Numbered from the stretch's first letter, positions 6,574 through 15,548 are shown. The stretch: 64,000 nt of DNA from Alicyclobacillus sp. SO9 (GCF_016406125.1 NZ_CP066340.1:1-64000); one strand, 5' to 3'. The notes: generated by a model from the sequence alone, not told the origin. Program-made: numbers and translations.

Positions 6574-9544
6574 TTTCTTTCTCTCGGGTTCTAAGCGGTC
6601 GTAATGCATTCTCGCTAGTCGGTGGATTTGTATTGAAAGTGTACTCTCCAAGAAAATTGATGTGCTCCCATCCTAATGGGGAAATGTGATTTAGGAGTTC
6701 TTCGCTAAGTATCCCTTTCTTCGTTTGGAATTCTGTAGCCTTAGTCAAATAGAGGGTATTCCATACGCTAATCGCATTAATCAAGATATTTAATGCACTC
6801 GCGCGCTGGAGTTGATCTTGTAAGGCTCTCTCACGTAGTTCCCCATGTTTCCCAAAGAAGATGGCTCTGGCCAATGCGTTCATCGCCTCACCTTTATTTA
6901 GCCCTCGGTGAATTCTTCGTCTCATGGATTCGCTTGAAACGTAATCCAAAATGAAAATCGTCTTTTCGATCCGCCCCATCTCACGAAGTGCAGTAGCTAA
7001 ACGATTTTGCCGCGAGTATGAACCGAGTTTACCCATGATGAGTGATGCCGAGACCGTGCCGTCTCGAATTGAATGTGCCAATCGCAGCACATCGTCATAA
7101 TTTTCCCGAATGACTTTTGTATTGATTTGACCGCGCAACAGTTTCTCTAGTTTGGAGAATTCATTCGCTTTACCAATTGTGTACAATCTAGAATCGGCCA
7201 AGTCCCGCAGTCGAGGGGCAAATCGGAATCCGAGTAAATGTGTTAGACCGAAGACTTGGTCAGTATATCCGGCAGTATCGGTATAGTGTTCTTCTATTGC
7301 CAAATCCGTCTCATGGTGCAAAAGTCCGTCGATAACATGTACTGCATCTCTGGAGTTCGTGTTAATCACTTTCGTATAAAAACTAGAAAACTGATCGCTT
7401 ACAAATCGATAAATCGTAGCCCCTTTTCCGGTACCATAGTGCGGATTGGCATCTGCATGAAGCGCGGCCACACCAATCTGGACGCGCATTCCGTCCGAAG
7501 AGGACGTCGTACCGTCGCCCCAATAAGAAGGCAGGGTCAGGCGATGGTGAAAATTAACCAAAACAGCCTGTGCTTTGTTCATTGCGTCTTCGTAAAGTCG
7601 CCATTGTGCGGTATTGGCCATCTGCCGATATGAAATACCGGGTGTAGCTTCAGCCATCTTGGTGAGCCCAACGTTTGTTCCCATCGCCATAAGAGTGGCC
7701 AGAATCACCCTGGTTTCTTCTTCGTTAGGCGGGCGGTTTGTTGAAGCATGAACAAACTGTTCTTGAAAGCCAGTCCACCTAGCTACATCCATCAGAAGAT
7801 CAGTTAATTTAATGCGTGGCAGCAATTCGTATAATGACACGCTAAAGTCCCTGGCTTCAGTTGGAACATCTCTTTCCAAGCGATTAATGTGGAGTTTCCC
7901 GTTCTCCAGGTTTATCCCTTCCAACTCATCGACATTCGAGGATACCCATTCCAAGCGTTTCGATAGCGATTCCATCCGTTCTTCTATGTATTCATCGGCC
8001 GACATGCTAACAGCCAATTTTGTCTGATTTAGCTTAATCTGCTCCCAATCTTCTTTGGAAACGAGGTATTCATCAAAATCCTTATGCTGGCGGCTTCCAA
8101 CAATGGAGACATCACCGGACCGAATATAGTTTCGCAATTCCGTGAGAACCGCCATTTCATAATAATGCCGGTTAATGGTTCCGTCATCGTCATAGACATG
8201 GCTTTGCCAGCGATTCGACACAAACTCAAGGGGAGCACCTTCAGGCACCTTACGTTTACCTGTTTCATTCATGTCCCGTACAATCTCGATGGCTTTCATC
8301 AAAGGCTCTCCGGACTTGGTTGAGCGAAATTCCAGTGACTGCAGGAGTGTTGGGGTGTATTTACGGAGTGTATAGAACTTTTTTTCAAGTAAATCCAAAT
8401 AGTCGTAATCAATAGGACGTGCCAAAGTCTTGGCTTCTTCAATAGAGGATACAAGCTTATCCCAAGGCATCACAGTCTCTAGTGCCACGAAAGGATCAAT
8501 CCCTTCATTGCGCGCTTTTATGAGTGCCTCCCCCAGATTGGCGAACTGAATGACTTTTTCATTGATCGATTTACCATTCTGTTTCTGGATTTCTTCTTGG
8601 GCCTTCCGACCCTTAGATAAAAGTGACATGATTTGACGGTCATGAATTTCGAATGCTTGGTCCGTTAAGTCCTGGGTCAATTCAAGTAAATAGGCGATTA
8701 AAATAGCGTATTTTTTCGAGGTGTCAAATCGTCTCAGGGAATGTGGTTCGTATCGAGCACCGATTTTGGAAAGTTGGCGTAATCGATTTGGGTGGATTCC
8801 CTTTGTATCAATTTTCAACTGTAGCTGTCGGACATACTCGAGCTTCTCAATTACTTTAAGAAATGAATCTGGGGAACTAGTGCCTGGTATGTCATGAAGC
8901 CATGCCAGGTACGTTTTACTGCTTTCAGGCATGTGGGATAACGTGTGGTCCAACTTTTCCATCTGCTCAGTTGTTAACGCGGTTACAAGGTGTTTAAAGA
9001 TCTTTTCTTCGGCTCGTTGTCGGACCTCCCACACGAGTCGCTCTATGATAGTCATTCCAGGGAGAATGACCTTTTGTTTCCTAAACTCTTCTATTACTGC
9101 TTGAATTAAATATTCAGCATCTCCGTTCTCCATAGCGCGTCGCAATAGTAATTGAGACACATGGTGGTAATCATGAATTGTAAAATTACGAAAGCCAAAC
9201 TCCCGTCTAATTTCATTAAGATGCTCATGCTTTGTCTGTTCCCGCTCGGCGTATACGCCCAACTCTTTTGGCGAGACGTCTAATTGTTTGGCAATGTAGT
9301 CCACAACGGAATCGGCTATGTGGTGGACATCAGACAATGTCCATCCTGGAAAGCGAAGAACACAAAGTTGCAGTGCGAAGCCTAATTTATTCGAAGCTCT
9401 TCGGTGACGTTTAATGATTTCAAGATCATCGGGAGACAACGTAAAATGACTTCCCAACTCGTAGTCGGTGAGATGGTCTGGTATGGACATAAACTCCAAA
9501 CGTTGTTCTGAAGTCAGTAACTCCCTTGCTCTCCTATTGGGCAC
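6569..9544 (-). CDS. tnpA: Tn3-family transposase TnpA
   Basis: 991-aa DDE transposase of the Tn3 family, close in length to Tn4430 TnpA. The N-terminal DUF4158-type DNA-binding region runs from LTSEQRLEFMSIP through RRASNKLGFALQL to about residue 200. The catalytic region has the expected motifs: WGDGTTSSSDGMRV (first Asp), HYTDTAGYTDQVFG (second Asp) and LNKGEAMNALARAIFFG (Glu). The start is GTG at 9544 with GGATGA upstream. The C-terminus ends in the left inverted repeat. All motifs are intact, so it should be active. A related, broken copy lies at 44236-45274. Confidence 0.96.
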   Translation of the reverse strand: MPNRRARELLTSEQRLEFMSIPDHLTDYELGSHFTLSPDDLEIIKRHRRASNKLGFALQLCVLRFPGWTLSDVHHIADSVVDYIAKQLDVSPKELGVYAEREQTKHEHLNEIRREFGFRNFTIHDYHHVSQLLLRRAMENGDAEYLIQAVIEEFRKQKVILPGMTIIERLVWEVRQRAEEKIFKHLVTALTTEQMEKLDHTLSHMPESSKTYLAWLHDIPGTSSPDSFLKVIEKLEYVRQLQLKIDTKGIHPNRLRQLSKIGARYEPHSLRRFDTSKKYAILIAYLLELTQDLTDQAFEIHDRQIMSLLSKGRKAQEEIQKQNGKSINEKVIQFANLGEALIKARNEGIDPFVALETVMPWDKLVSSIEEAKTLARPIDYDYLDLLEKKFYTLRKYTPTLLQSLEFRSTKSGEPLMKAIEIVRDMNETGKRKVPEGAPLEFVSNRWQSHVYDDDGTINRHYYEMAVLTELRNYIRSGDVSIVGSRQHKDFDEYLVSKEDWEQIKLNQTKLAVSMSADEYIEERMESLSKRLEWVSSNVDELEGINLENGKLHINRLERDVPTEARDFSVSLYELLPRIKLTDLLMDVARWTGFQEQFVHASTNRPPNEEETRVILATLMAMGTNVGLTKMAEATPGISYRQMANTAQWRLYEDAMNKAQAVLVNFHHRLTLPSYWGDGTTSSSDGMRVQIGVAALHADANPHYGTGKGATIYRFVSDQFSSFYTKVINTNSRDAVHVIDGLLHHETDLAIEEHYTDTAGYTDQVFGLTHLLGFRFAPRLRDLADSRLYTIGKANEFSKLEKLLRGQINTKVIRENYDDVLRLAHSIRDGTVSASLIMGKLGSYSRQNRLATALREMGRIEKTIFILDYVSSESMRRRIHRGLNKGEAMNALARAIFFGKHGELRERALQDQLQRASALNILINAISVWNTLYLTKATEFQTKKGILSEELLNHISPLGWEHINFLGEYTFNTNPPTSENALRPLRTREKET

Positions 9545-9794
9545 GGTTCTTCATCCTTTATTCCGATAGATTTTATTTGTTATACAGTGTCTGAGACCTT
9601 CTATGAAAATTGGTAAAGGAACGCTTGACGAATCATACACAATGTACTTTTGTATGATGCGAAGAAGTCGTGCAATCCCTTGCTACGACTGGGTTTATAA
9701 CCGATTTTTGATGTTTTTACTTCTGTACTATCTACGCCAATCAAACTTATTATATAATAGTATACAGTAAGTATGGTTCGACGGAGGGTCACTT
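9545..9794. promoter_or_regulatory. Divergent tnpA/tnpI region, candidate res site
   Basis: The 250 bases between the divergent transposase and recombinase hold two inverted repeats: ATCATACA (9632-9639) / TGTATGAT (9651-9658), and AGTCGTGCAA (9666-9675) / TTGC-T-ACGACT (9680-9690). The first has the arm and spacer layout of a tyrosine-recombinase core site. TATAAT at 9753-9758 lies 36 bases before the recombinase start. In Tn4430 the resolution site is in the same place. The role is inferred. Confidence 0.6.
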
Positions 9795-10361
9795 TTGGAA
9801 TTTGTTCAACCGATTCGCGAGAAAAAACAAATCGATTCTATAAAGAAAATTCTCAAGGCTACAAACTTGAGGGATTATTGCTTGTTCATATTAGGGATTA
9901 ACTCTGGTCTTCGAATTAGCGACTTACTTAAACTGAACATTCGTGACGTGATGGACGAACGAGGACGAGTGAGAGACCGAGTTTCTATTCGGGAAACTAA
10001 AACAGGTAAAACCAAGGACTTTCCGGTTGGAGATACAGCACGTAAAGCCATCGTCGAATATTTGGGTACTCGGGCTTATACTTTAGATGATCCCTTGTTT
10101 TTGTCCAGGAAGGGCGGCCAAGCTCTGAAGAGGCAGCAAGCCTACAAGATCATTAACGATGCAGCCAGAGCAGTAGGCATTAAAGAAAACATTGGTACAC
10201 ATACGCTTCGGAAGACTTTTGGGTACCATGCGTATCAAGCAGGCGTCAGCTTAGCTGTGCTTCAGAAGCTATTCAATCATTCCGCTCCAAGTGTCACCCT
10301 GTCATACATCGGCATTACCCAGGATGAATTGGATGACGTGTACCTGAATCTGAATCTTTAG
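9795..10361 (+). CDS. TnpI-like tyrosine recombinase (resolvase)
   Basis: 188 aa catalytic domain of the phage-integrase family. The active-site residues are visible: Arg40 in GLRISDLL, His136-Leu-Arg139 in THTLRK, His162 in LFNHS and nucleophile Tyr171 in VTLSYIGI. It starts at TTG with GGAGGG at 9783-9788. Beside a Tn3 transposase it should resolve cointegrates at the adjacent inverted repeats, as TnpI does in Tn4430. It is shorter than TnpI (about 280 aa) because it lacks a full N-terminal SAM-like core-binding domain, so it may bind DNA differently or need a host partner. Confidence 0.88.
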   Translation: MEFVQPIREKKQIDSIKKILKATNLRDYCLFILGINSGLRISDLLKLNIRDVMDERGRVRDRVSIRETKTGKTKDFPVGDTARKAIVEYLGTRAYTLDDPLFLSRKGGQALKRQQAYKIINDAARAVGIKENIGTHTLRKTFGYHAYQAGVSLAVLQKLFNHSAPSVTLSYIGITQDELDDVYLNLNL

Positions 10362-10441
10362 CCGTATATTTATGCGGTTTGCCCACCGCCTTCCCTATGG
10401 GACAAACGAGAAGAATGCAATAAGGAATTGGAGATACCAAA

Positions 10442-10762
10442 ATGGTAATTCGAGCTATATTTCTGTTTGTCTTGGCTGGTTTAGCCGAGATTAGTGGCGG
10501 GTATCTTATTTGGCAATGGCTGAAGAACGGGAAGTCACTTTGGGTCGGCATTATTGGAGCAGTTGTGATGATTTTGTACGGTGTGATTGCTACCCGTCAA
10601 GAATTTTCGTTCGGCAAAACATACGCTGCCTATGGTGGGATTTTCATAGCGATGGCGGTACTCTGGGGCTGGTTCATTGATAAGCGGTTTCCTGACTGGA
10701 GCGAATGGCTTGGTGCAGGGATTTGTCTTGTGGGTGTGGCTGTCATGTTGATGAAAAGGTAG
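10442..10762 (+). CDS. YnfA-family small membrane protein
   Basis: 106 aa with four predicted membrane helices, matching the YnfA/UPF0060 family (LAGLAEISGGYLIWQWLKNG at the start, YGGIFIAMAVLWGW in the third helix). These resemble small multidrug-resistance transporters and often travel on metal or mercury resistance elements. The substrate is not established. It follows the recombinase by 80 bases and begins the cargo. Confidence 0.85.
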   Translation: MVIRAIFLFVLAGLAEISGGYLIWQWLKNGKSLWVGIIGAVVMILYGVIATRQEFSFGKTYAAYGGIFIAMAVLWGWFIDKRFPDWSEWLGAGICLVGVAVMLMKR

Positions 10763-10817
10763 CCCCTTGTTGCACAAACTATAATGGATGTAAGAAATAG
10801 TTAAAGGGGAATCGAAA

Positions 10818-11276
10818 ATGGATGATTGTTGTGCTATTCCAACCCCCTCGAGGGATAACAATTTTCTTTGTCCCGAATGTAAACAAAAGGGTAAAGCCGT
10901 TGAAATAATTACGCTAAAAGCGTTACTCATACCCTCAGCTTTAGAAACAATTGATCCCCAGTCCTCCTATGGGTTTTGCCACAATCATTCGTGCGACATC
11001 GTTTACTTTTCCGATAATCAGAAGTTTCGAAGGCAAGACGTGAAAGTGCCAGTTTTTCAGAAGGATGCTGGATTGGATGTACCGGTTTGCTACTGCTTTG
11101 GATGGACTAGACAACGACTAGAACAGGCTGTCCAACAGCAGAAGCAGCCAAGCAACCACGTCAGTGAACAGGTTCAAGCAAATCGTTGTGGATGCGAGGT
11201 CAACAATCCCCAAGGAAGCTGCTGCTTAGGGAATGTTACGGCATATGTTCGTAGTCTTGGCAAAGCCAGCGTCTGA
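10818..11276 (+). CDS. CopZ-like zinc/iron-sulfur metallochaperone
   Basis: 152 aa with two recognisable parts. The N-terminal 80 residues match the zinc domain of Archaeoglobus-type CopZ (CPECKQKGKAV, then YGFCHNHSCDIVYF). The C-terminal part matches the Cys-rich BFD-like [2Fe-2S] domain (VCYCFGWTRQRLE, then NRCGCEVNNPQGSCC). These chaperones carry copper or related soft metals and can reduce Cu(II). AAAGGGG precedes the ATG. No copper ATPase is present in the window, so the client here is unknown; similar genes occur in mercury and arsenic clusters. Confidence 0.85.
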   Translation: MDDCCAIPTPSRDNNFLCPECKQKGKAVEIITLKALLIPSALETIDPQSSYGFCHNHSCDIVYFSDNQKFRRQDVKVPVFQKDAGLDVPVCYCFGWTRQRLEQAVQQQKQPSNHVSEQVQANRCGCEVNNPQGSCCLGNVTAYVRSLGKASV

Positions 11277-11574
11277 GAATATCAAGTAGGACGCCTTTTG
11301 TAGATCAGAATCTTGAACAAAGCGGACGCATTATCCCTGTAAAGTTGTACTTGTCCAAGCGTAAATACTCTTATTTTCCACCTTCTGTGTTTTGGGACTA
11401 AGGTTAATTCAGGGGTACCGACAACAAAACGCGGATTTACAACGCTAGAAGTGGGCGAATATGTATATATCCTAGATTACTCAGTTTTAGTATTAGCGAG
11501 ACCCTAACGCCCATTCATAGATGACATCGAGTCCCGCCGTAAAACAGTAATTGAAAGACATCATATACCTTGAA
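11277..11574. other. Gene-free spacer with degenerate Tn3 end
   Basis: No credible gene. At 11412-11452 the sequence GGGGTACCGACAACAAAACG continues with ACGCTAGAAG, clearly related to the outer repeat of this transposon but with several substitutions and an indel. It is oriented like the left end. It looks like the decayed terminus of an older related element now inside the larger one. Confidence 0.6.
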
Positions 11575-12216
11575 TCAATGGCAACAACAGCAAGTATCCT
11601 CGACGCCACGTGCCTCTTGAATCGCCTCAATGCCTTCTTTCACAACAAAGTACACCAATGCCAATCCAGCCAAGGCATTAAGCCACCACCAGCCGACCAA
11701 AGCGGTCAAAATAAGTCCGACAATTAGCGTCCAAGCCATGTACGCACATACGATACTACAGGAACCATCCGCCCGAAGTGCCTTGCTGCCGATTTCCGTA
11801 CCAATTCTCTTTTTCGCACGCGACAAGTACGGCATGATAATTCCCGAAGCGATTGCAAGTGCGAGCCCAAGCATGCTTGATTCCGAACCGGAACGTGTCC
11901 ACAGGTCGTATGCGGCTGAAACAACGATATAAACTGCCAGAGCAATTAAGGCAACTCCAACAACCCATGAAGCCCTCTTCTCGGCTTGCTTTACACGTGC
12001 AAGGCTTGCGCCACTTGACTCAACATAAAGCCGCCAGAGGAGTATTGCACTTGCTACAAGTTCAATGATGCTATCAGCCCCAAACGCTGTAAGTGCCAAC
12101 GAATGTGCAGCAATTCCAGCTCCGATTGCTACTGCCGCTTCAACAATCATCCAAAGGATGCTGACAATCTCAATGTTAATTCCCTTTTTAACCTGCAAAG
12201 CTTGAACTGACAACAT
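11575..12216 (-). CDS. CDF-like cation efflux transporter
   Basis: 213 aa, the membrane part of a cation diffusion facilitator without a long cytoplasmic C-terminal domain. Metal-site Asp residues appear in FGADSIIELVAS (second helix) and ALRADGSCSIVCAY (fifth helix). It ends in a CCCCH tail that could bind soft metals. ATG 12216 follows GGGGGAG; an earlier in-frame ATG at 12234 lies within the regulator. The start overlaps the CadC-like repressor gene, so the two form an operon for metal export (cadmium, lead or zinc likely). Confidence 0.82.
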   Translation of the reverse strand: MLSVQALQVKKGINIEIVSILWMIVEAAVAIGAGIAAHSLALTAFGADSIIELVASAILLWRLYVESSGASLARVKQAEKRASWVVGVALIALAVYIVVSAAYDLWTRSGSESSMLGLALAIASGIIMPYLSRAKKRIGTEIGSKALRADGSCSIVCAYMAWTLIVGLILTALVGWWWLNALAGLALVYFVVKEGIEAIQEARGVEDTCCCCH

Positions 12217-12562
12217 TTTCTCCCCCTTGGCCATGCTGCACTGTATTCAAAATTAGAGACCCCGCTGGTGACAGTCTGTAATAGACGAGTTTCCCCTCTT
12301 TCCGATACGTTGCGAGTTCGGCATTTTTAAGCCGCCGAAGGTGATGCGATGCGTTCTGAACGGTCATATCAAGTAGTGCTGCAACCTCACAGACACATAG
12401 TTCATCCTGAGCCAGTGCATAGGCCACTTGGAGACGTGTGGCATCCGCTAATGCCTTGAAAACCAAAGACGGATAATCGATTTCTGGTATGGCAGAGCGA
12501 AGCCTCTCCACCTTAGACATATCCACGCATTCGACTTGACACATGTCGCGTTTAATCATCAT
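12188..12562 (-). CDS. CadC-type ArsR/SmtB repressor
   Basis: 124 aa winged-helix metal sensor. It has both halves of the CadC alpha-3N site: N-terminal Cys8 and Cys12 (MCQVECVD) and ELCVCEVA in the third helix. DNA recognition helix: TVQNASHHLRRLK. In this family Cd(II) or Pb(II) binding releases the promoter. The operator-like repeat at 12574-12593 is immediately upstream. It leads the operon with the CDF transporter. Confidence 0.9.
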   Translation of the reverse strand: MMIKRDMCQVECVDMSKVERLRSAIPEIDYPSLVFKALADATRLQVAYALAQDELCVCEVAALLDMTVQNASHHLRRLKNAELATYRKEGKLVYYRLSPAGSLILNTVQHGQGGENVVSSSFAG

Positions 12563-12573
12563 TTTTCACCTTC

Positions 12574-12593
12574 ATTCAAATGTCTGTTTGAAT
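12574..12593. promoter_or_regulatory. Cad-type operator palindrome
   Basis: ATTCAAA (12574-12580), six bases, TTTGAAT (12587-12593). This matches the TCAAAT/TTTGAA core of known CadC operators and lies 12 bases upstream of the CadC-like start codon. Confidence 0.7.
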
Positions 12594-12681
12594 ATAGTAT
12601 GCCACGAATGTGACACACCCACAATTGGTATCGGGTAAATGTCATGTTTGCATAGCGGCGCTCGATGCTTATAATGACTAT

Positions 12682-12697
12682 ATGAGTATATGTTCAT
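12682..12697. promoter_or_regulatory. Second ArsR-type operator
   Basis: ATGAGTATATGTTCAT is an imperfect palindrome (ATGA...TCAT) resembling SmtB/CzrA operators, placed 23 bases before the GTG start of the second regulator. Confidence 0.5.
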
Positions 12698-12719
12698 GTT
12701 GATAAATGAGGTGAGTGTT

Positions 12720-13112
12720 GTGGCAACACAATTACAAAAGGATTGTTGTGATGAGCTATCGGTACATTCGGATGCCGTTGCGGATTGTATGCCTACACAG
12801 CTTAGTGAATCTGCGGTCCAAAGTTTAGTGGACTCATTTAAGGCATTGGCAGATCCGACACGAATCCGTATGCTGCACAACCTGACCCGACGAGAACTCT
12901 GTGTTTGTGACTTGGCGGAGGTATTGGGCATGACACAATCGGCTGTTTCGCATCAGCTGCGGTATTTGCGGACGTTGCGAATTGTAAAGAGCCGAAGAGA
13001 TGGAAATACGGTGTACTACACCTGTGACGATGCCCACATCGTAGGCTTATTACAAATGGGAATTGATCATATTTCTCACGTAGAACGTGATGAGGAGAGA
13101 GTGTATGAGTAG
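12720..13112 (+). CDS. ArsR-family metal repressor (CDF partner)
   Basis: 130 aa winged-helix repressor divergent from the CadC-like gene. It has an N-terminal Cys pair (KDCCDEL), a further Cys at about residue 24, and ELCVCDLAEVLGM, so it could form a CadC-like thiolate site. DNA helix: TQSAVSHQLRYLR. GTG 12720 follows GAGGTGAG; the frame is open upstream to 12690. It overlaps the next gene, so it should control that CDF pump. Confidence 0.87.
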   Translation: MATQLQKDCCDELSVHSDAVADCMPTQLSESAVQSLVDSFKALADPTRIRMLHNLTRRELCVCDLAEVLGMTQSAVSHQLRYLRTLRIVKSRRDGNTVYYTCDDAHIVGLLQMGIDHISHVERDEERVYE

Positions 13113-14061
13113 CCATAATCATAGTCCTGACCACGGTCATGATCACGACCATGGAGATGTATTTCACAGCCATGCGCCTGCTGGTAAAATGAAAACGGCT
13201 TTCTTCTTGACAGTAGTGATTTTGGCTGCCGAGGTAGTTGGTGGTTTACTGTCGCATAGCTTGGCTCTGCTAGCAGACGCCGGACACGTTTTAACAGACA
13301 TTGCTGCCATCGGACTTTCTTGGTTTGCCTTAAAGCAGGCAGAAAAGCCATCTAATCAAAAAATGACATACGGCTACCACAGAGCCGGGATTTTAGCTGC
13401 GTTCATTAATGGAATGACGCTTATCCTCATTACCATCTGGATTTTGTGGGAAGCCTACGGTAGATTCAACCATCCCGAACATGTTACCCCGACCTGGATG
13501 TTCATCAGTGCCGGCATTGGTTTGTTGATGAATTTGTATCTTGGCCTTGGAATGCGAAACGAAGAAAACATCAACGTAAAAAGTGCTGTTTTGCACATGC
13601 TGGGGGATGCGGCCGCCTCTGCCGGTGTTATCGTTGGTGGTTTGATTATTATGGTAACGAAGTGGTACGTCATAGACCCTATTTTGAGTGTTCTCATTGC
13701 TTTGTTAATTGCCTCAGGGGCATGGAGAATTGTCACGCAAACAGTCGGGATTCTCATGGAAGGTACACCGAAAGGGATCGATTTACCGAAAGTCATTCAA
13801 GAAATCAAAGCAGTTACAGGTGTTCATGACGTACATGATGTACACGTATGGGGTATCACGAGCGGAAAAAATGCCATGTCGTGTCATATCGTGTTGGATG
13901 GCAGTATGTCTATCAGAGACAGTCAAAAAATTTTACGAGACCTGGAGCATCGCATGGTCCATATGAATATCGGTCATGTGACCGTTCAAACGGAAGATGC
14001 AAAACATCCCCATGATAATTCGGAGCTTTGTGCCACGGTGGAAACGGAACATCATCATTAA
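13105..14061 (+). CDS. czcD: CzcD-like CDF cation antiporter
   Basis: 318 aa, full-length cation diffusion facilitator. The His-rich N-terminus (HNHSPDHGHDHDHGD) is followed by six membrane helices with metal-site residues in LALLADAGHVLTDIAAI and HMLGDAAASAGVI, and a cytoplasmic domain ending in a HHH tail. These proteins export Zn, Co or Cd in exchange for protons. ATG 13105 overlaps the regulator stop by 8 bases, with GAGGAGAGAG upstream. Confidence 0.93.
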   Translation: MSSHNHSPDHGHDHDHGDVFHSHAPAGKMKTAFFLTVVILAAEVVGGLLSHSLALLADAGHVLTDIAAIGLSWFALKQAEKPSNQKMTYGYHRAGILAAFINGMTLILITIWILWEAYGRFNHPEHVTPTWMFISAGIGLLMNLYLGLGMRNEENINVKSAVLHMLGDAAASAGVIVGGLIIMVTKWYVIDPILSVLIALLIASGAWRIVTQTVGILMEGTPKGIDLPKVIQEIKAVTGVHDVHDVHVWGITSGKNAMSCHIVLDGSMSIRDSQKILRDLEHRMVHMNIGHVTVQTEDAKHPHDNSELCATVETEHHH

Positions 14062-14074
14062 AGGGGTGTAGTAC

Positions 14075-14377
14075 ATGTCAGGAAAGATTATTCGTTATGC
14101 AGCCCAACAGATTCACGTGCATCCGCCGTTTTGAACTGCATATGCGACACGTGAGAATACCGGGCGGGACCATCTCAAGGAAATTCGGCACACCTACGAA
14201 TATCAGCCCTTTTCCATTCAAGTGTATCGGCGAGTATTTCAACGTCTCACGCAGCAGGCATCAGAAAATGATCATGCGCTGGATTTAATCCAATCAGTGA
14301 TATCGCTGCTCCGACAAGAAAAGGTTATTCTCCCTGCAATGACGACAATTGAACACGTCGCTTGGAGTGCTCGATAA
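14075..14377 (+). pseudogene. Fragment of another Tn3 transposase
   Basis: Conceptual translation gives IIRYAAQQIHVHPPF, a frameshift, YATRENTGRDHLKEIRHTY and QEKVILPAMTTIEHVAW, ending at a stop at 14375-14377. These match the N-terminal third of Tn3 transposases (compare QKVILPGMTIIERLVW in the intact protein here) but from a more distant member. Both ends are lost. It marks an earlier element in this cargo region. Confidence 0.75.
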
Positions 14378-14732
14378 TCAAGAGACGCAGTCCGACGAAA
14401 GCGGCATAGATGCCGAGAATGAGGAGTAAGCCGCGACTGGACGTATGCAATCCAAGCCATCGTCCCACGATACCCCCGACGAAGGAGAGAATCACAACGC
14501 TCCATCTCACTGCGCCAGGTAACTGGAATAGCTGTGGTCTCGCTCCGCGAAAGAACAGCAACGAGGCCAAGAGCATGACCAGTGCGTTGATGACGACGGC
14601 CTGCTGAATGCCGAATCCCACCCAAAGCACCAATAGCAATACCAAGAAAATACGGTCGATGGTATTTTTAAGATACGTCGTTACAACCCCCACGATTAAG
14701 GCTATTAAGATGACAAGCAACCCATTTGTCAT
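14325..14732 (-). CDS. Small polytopic membrane protein
   Basis: 135 aa with about four hydrophobic helices (LLVILIALIVGVVTTYL, then ALVMLLASLLFFRGA, VVILSFVGGIVGRWLGLH and a LLLILGIYAAFVGLRLL segment). The glycine pattern resembles one half of a TauE/SafE-type permease, but I cannot assign it firmly. It is the last gene of a minus-strand set with the CMD protein and a broken arsR. Its 3' end overlaps the old transposase fragment, so the C-terminus may be chimeric. Confidence 0.6.
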   Translation of the reverse strand: MTNGLLVILIALIVGVVTTYLKNTIDRIFLVLLLVLWVGFGIQQAVVINALVMLLASLLFFRGARPQLFQLPGAVRWSVVILSFVGGIVGRWLGLHTSSRGLLLILGIYAAFVGLRLLIIEHSKRRVQLSSLQGE

Positions 14733-14771
14733 AACGCTGAACCCCCAAAAAAGTTGTTGTTTTTTATTTTT

Positions 14772-15134
14772 CTAGTTCGTTTGACCATCCTCTACGAGAA
14801 GTTTCATGGCGTCTACGGAAGCGGAGATGACGGTTGTCGCGCTCACAAATCGCGCCACAAGTAAGGCTTCCATGATTCCATCTTTCTGTATCCCTTGTCG
14901 TAAAGCACTCTTCACGTAGGTTTTGATACAGTTTTCTTGTCCGACTGCTGCCGCTGCTGTGATACTCATCAAGAGTTTGTACTTGTTTGGAATGGCGGTC
15001 TTGCTAAATAACCACTGCTTATTACTGGCATGCTCAAAAACGGCACTCTCGTCCAACTGACTGAGCAGCTCCATCGTCACCGGGCGTGCGCCGCCTTCTT
15101 TTTCCATCGCCGAAAGCAATTCTTCAATCTTCAT
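14772..15134 (-). CDS. Carboxymuconolactone decarboxylase-like (AhpD-like) protein
   Basis: 120 aa helical protein with the AhpD/CMD signature region (VGQENCIKTYVKSALRQG followed by EALLVARFV). The usual CxxC is reduced to a single Cys here (ENC), so a disulfide redox role is doubtful. ATG 15134 is well spaced from GAGGAGGA; ATG 15140 is possible. It overlaps the end of the frameshifted arsR, so it was part of an arsR-controlled operon. Function in metal stress is not known. Confidence 0.72.
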   Translation of the reverse strand: MKIEELLSAMEKEGGARPVTMELLSQLDESAVFEHASNKQWLFSKTAIPNKYKLLMSITAAAAVGQENCIKTYVKSALRQGIQKDGIMEALLVARFVSATTVISASVDAMKLLVEDGQTN

Positions 15135-15548
15135 CTTCATTTCCTCCTCGAAGTTGGTTGTCCTCATGGTGAACCAATGGCATCCGGTCCAATTTGGTTT
15201 CGTCAAGGGAATAGACTGTAAATTTCCCTTCCCGCCGTCCTTTTATCACCCCACCTCGTTCGAGAATCTTCAAGTGGTGATTGATCGTCGAGGTCGGGAT
15301 CTGTAATCCCTCCACGATTTCACACAGACAGACATTTTGAACGAGTAACATGCTACAATTTTGAGCCGTGTCTCGTCCCCGAGCGCCTTATGAAAGAGGG
15401 CGAGCTCTTCCAATTCCGTATCCTGAATCAGGATGGGATAGGTTCTTTCTGCAACTCGGACGACTTCCTCAATTTCTTCGCCGACGGACAATCGCCATGG
15501 CTGGAATTGATCATTCGGGATATGCGTCCCCTCGTCTCGTGGGCAATT
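15124..15548 (-). pseudogene. Frameshifted arsR, promoter side cut by IS
   Basis: Two frames make one ArsR protein: upstream LEELALFHKALGDETRLKIVA, then, after a shift near 15350, LLVQNVCLCEIVEGLQIP with DNA helix STINHHLKILERGG and the usual wing. The metal-site CLC is kept. The 5' end lies against the IS1380 insertion (duplication at 15549-15552). Joining across the IS gives TATAAT-like promoter sequence just before this region, so the IS separates the gene from its control region. A single-base error in the sequence is an alternative to a true frameshift. Confidence 0.75.

Noticed and set aside
14028-14288. 86-codon frame after czcD
   Set aside because: A frame of the decayed transposase fragment mixed with the end of czcD, not a gene.
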